From: Candidatus Poseidoniaceae archaeon
Lineage (GTDB): Archaea; Thermoplasmatota; Poseidoniia; Poseidoniales; Poseidoniaceae
NCBI GenBank assembly: GCA_029250385.1
Contig: JAQXFJ010000160.1
Location: 1 to 7,537, forward strand
Direction of reading: 5' to 3'
Length of the DNA: 7,537 bases
Below the pieces are notes generated by a model. It worked only from the letters and a program-made list of their open reading frames with translations. It was not told the DNA's origin and searched no databases. Position numbers and translations under genes: made by a program. Below are positions 7,219-7,537 of the stretch, piece by piece (positions within the stretch are counted from its first letter, which is position 1; each line of letters starts with the position of its first letter).

Positions 7219-7434
7219 TCCATGGGTGAAGTAGTTCACAACCTAGCAATTTACGGAATGACTTGTGGCTGCTGTACCGGCAGAGTCATGCGAGTTTTAC
7301 AATCAAATCCTGAAGTGTTAGACGCCAAATTGTCGTTTGAAAAAGATTCAGGAATTATCAAGACTACTGAAAAATTGAGTACTGATAAGGTGATTATTAT
7401 GGTCAACGAGGCTGGATTCATAGCTTCTGCATAA
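7216..7434 (+). CDS. Small HMA-domain copper chaperone (CopZ/Atx1-like)
   Basis: This 72-residue protein is a single ferredoxin-like heavy-metal-associated domain. Such soluble proteins carry Cu(I) in the cytoplasm and hand it to the N-terminal domain of a CopA ATPase. The metal loop reads GMTCGCCTGRV, with the MxCxxC cysteines at C17 and C20 plus an extra cysteine at C19 between them. The remaining HMA pattern is present: a helix after the loop (TGRVMRVLQ), a strand (VLDAKLSF), and the closing helix and GF (VNEAGFIASA). It lies 36 bases after copA on the same strand, so the two probably share a transcript. A second in-frame ATG at 7222 would shorten it by two residues without affecting the domain. 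Mercury or another soft metal is an alternative ligand, but the neighbour favours copper. Confidence 0.85.
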   Translation: MSMGEVVHNLAIYGMTCGCCTGRVMRVLQSNPEVLDAKLSFEKDSGIIKTTEKLSTDKVIIMVNEAGFIASA

Positions 7435-7438
7435 GCGC

Positions 7439-7446
7439 TTAATTGA
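7439..7446 (+). promoter_or_regulatory. Possible TATA box for the tRNA-Leu gene
   Basis: TTAATTGA is centred about 32 bases before the first base of the tRNA (7475), which suits an archaeal promoter starting a few bases upstream of the mature 5' end. It directly follows the chaperone stop codon and overlaps the 10-base palindrome TAAGCGCTTA (7432-7441). The match to a TATA box is only moderate. Confidence 0.35.
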
Positions 7447-7474
7447 AATGTTAGAGATGACGCCCAAAGTTTGC

Positions 7475-7537
7475 GCGGGGGTCGCCCAGCTTGGTCAACG
7501 GCGGTGGGTTTAGGTCCCATTCCTTATCGGTTCGCAG
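7475..7537 (+). tRNA. tRNA-Leu(UAG), cut off by the window end
   Basis: The 5' acceptor strand is GCGGGGG (7475-7481), then T8 and C9. The D stem is GCC/GGC (7484-7486 with 7500-7502) and its loop carries GGT. The anticodon stem GTGGG/CCCAT (7504-7508 with 7516-7520) closes the seven-base loop TTTAGGT, with anticodon TAG at 7511-7513 and G37 after it, which reads CUA and probably other CUN codons. After position 43 there is a long variable region (7521 onward, with CC...GG able to pair), as expected for type II leucine tRNAs. The T arm and 3' acceptor strand lie beyond the window. No intron is evident in the anticodon loop. Confidence 0.88.

Noticed and set aside
7432..7441. Ten-base palindrome TAAGCGCTTA at the chaperone stop codon
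   Set aside because: It is short, includes the stop codon and lacks a T-run directly after it, so I do not call it a terminator or operator.

Overview
The window looks archaeal, most likely a marine euryarchaeon of the Thermoplasmatota / Marine Group II (Poseidoniales) type. The support is a Sec61-gamma-type SecE next to an archaeal Spt5, TATA-like boxes at archaeal spacing from start codons, one start apparently leaderless beside another with a strong Shine-Dalgarno site, an oligo-T terminator candidate, and an archaeal-looking type II tRNA-Leu. The clade is inferred from gene content; no database search was possible.

Layout. Bases 1-135 (minus) hold the start of an unrecognised protein with one N-terminal hydrophobic segment; it runs off the left edge. 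Bases 216-1421 (minus) are a two-gene operon, secE then spt5. The Spt5 is about twice the usual archaeal length because a degenerate Nudix-like domain precedes its NGN and KOW domains. A divergent intergenic region (1422-1559) follows. On the plus strand come a class B (no zinc finger) J-domain co-chaperone (1560-2477) and, 7 bases later, an RNB-family 3'-5' exoribonuclease (2485-4809) with a long N-terminal region I cannot assign. A T-run follows its stop. The next unit is a copper module: a CopA-type P1B-1 ATPase (4909-7179) and a 72-residue HMA copper chaperone (7216-7434). The window ends inside a tRNA-Leu(UAG) gene from 7475.

How the genes fit together. SecE and Spt5 are the protein-export and transcription-elongation pair commonly linked in prokaryotes, but the ribosomal protein genes that often follow are not the next gene here. 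The J-protein and the exoribonuclease are probably co-transcribed and suggest a protein/RNA quality-control pairing. The chaperone and ATPase form a copper-efflux pair in which the small protein would hand Cu(I) to the pump.

The most noteworthy item is the Nudix-like/Spt5 fusion. The N-terminal part of the RNB enzyme is second. Nothing points to a phage, insertion sequence, CRISPR array or defence island, and no intergenic stretch exceeds 140 bases.
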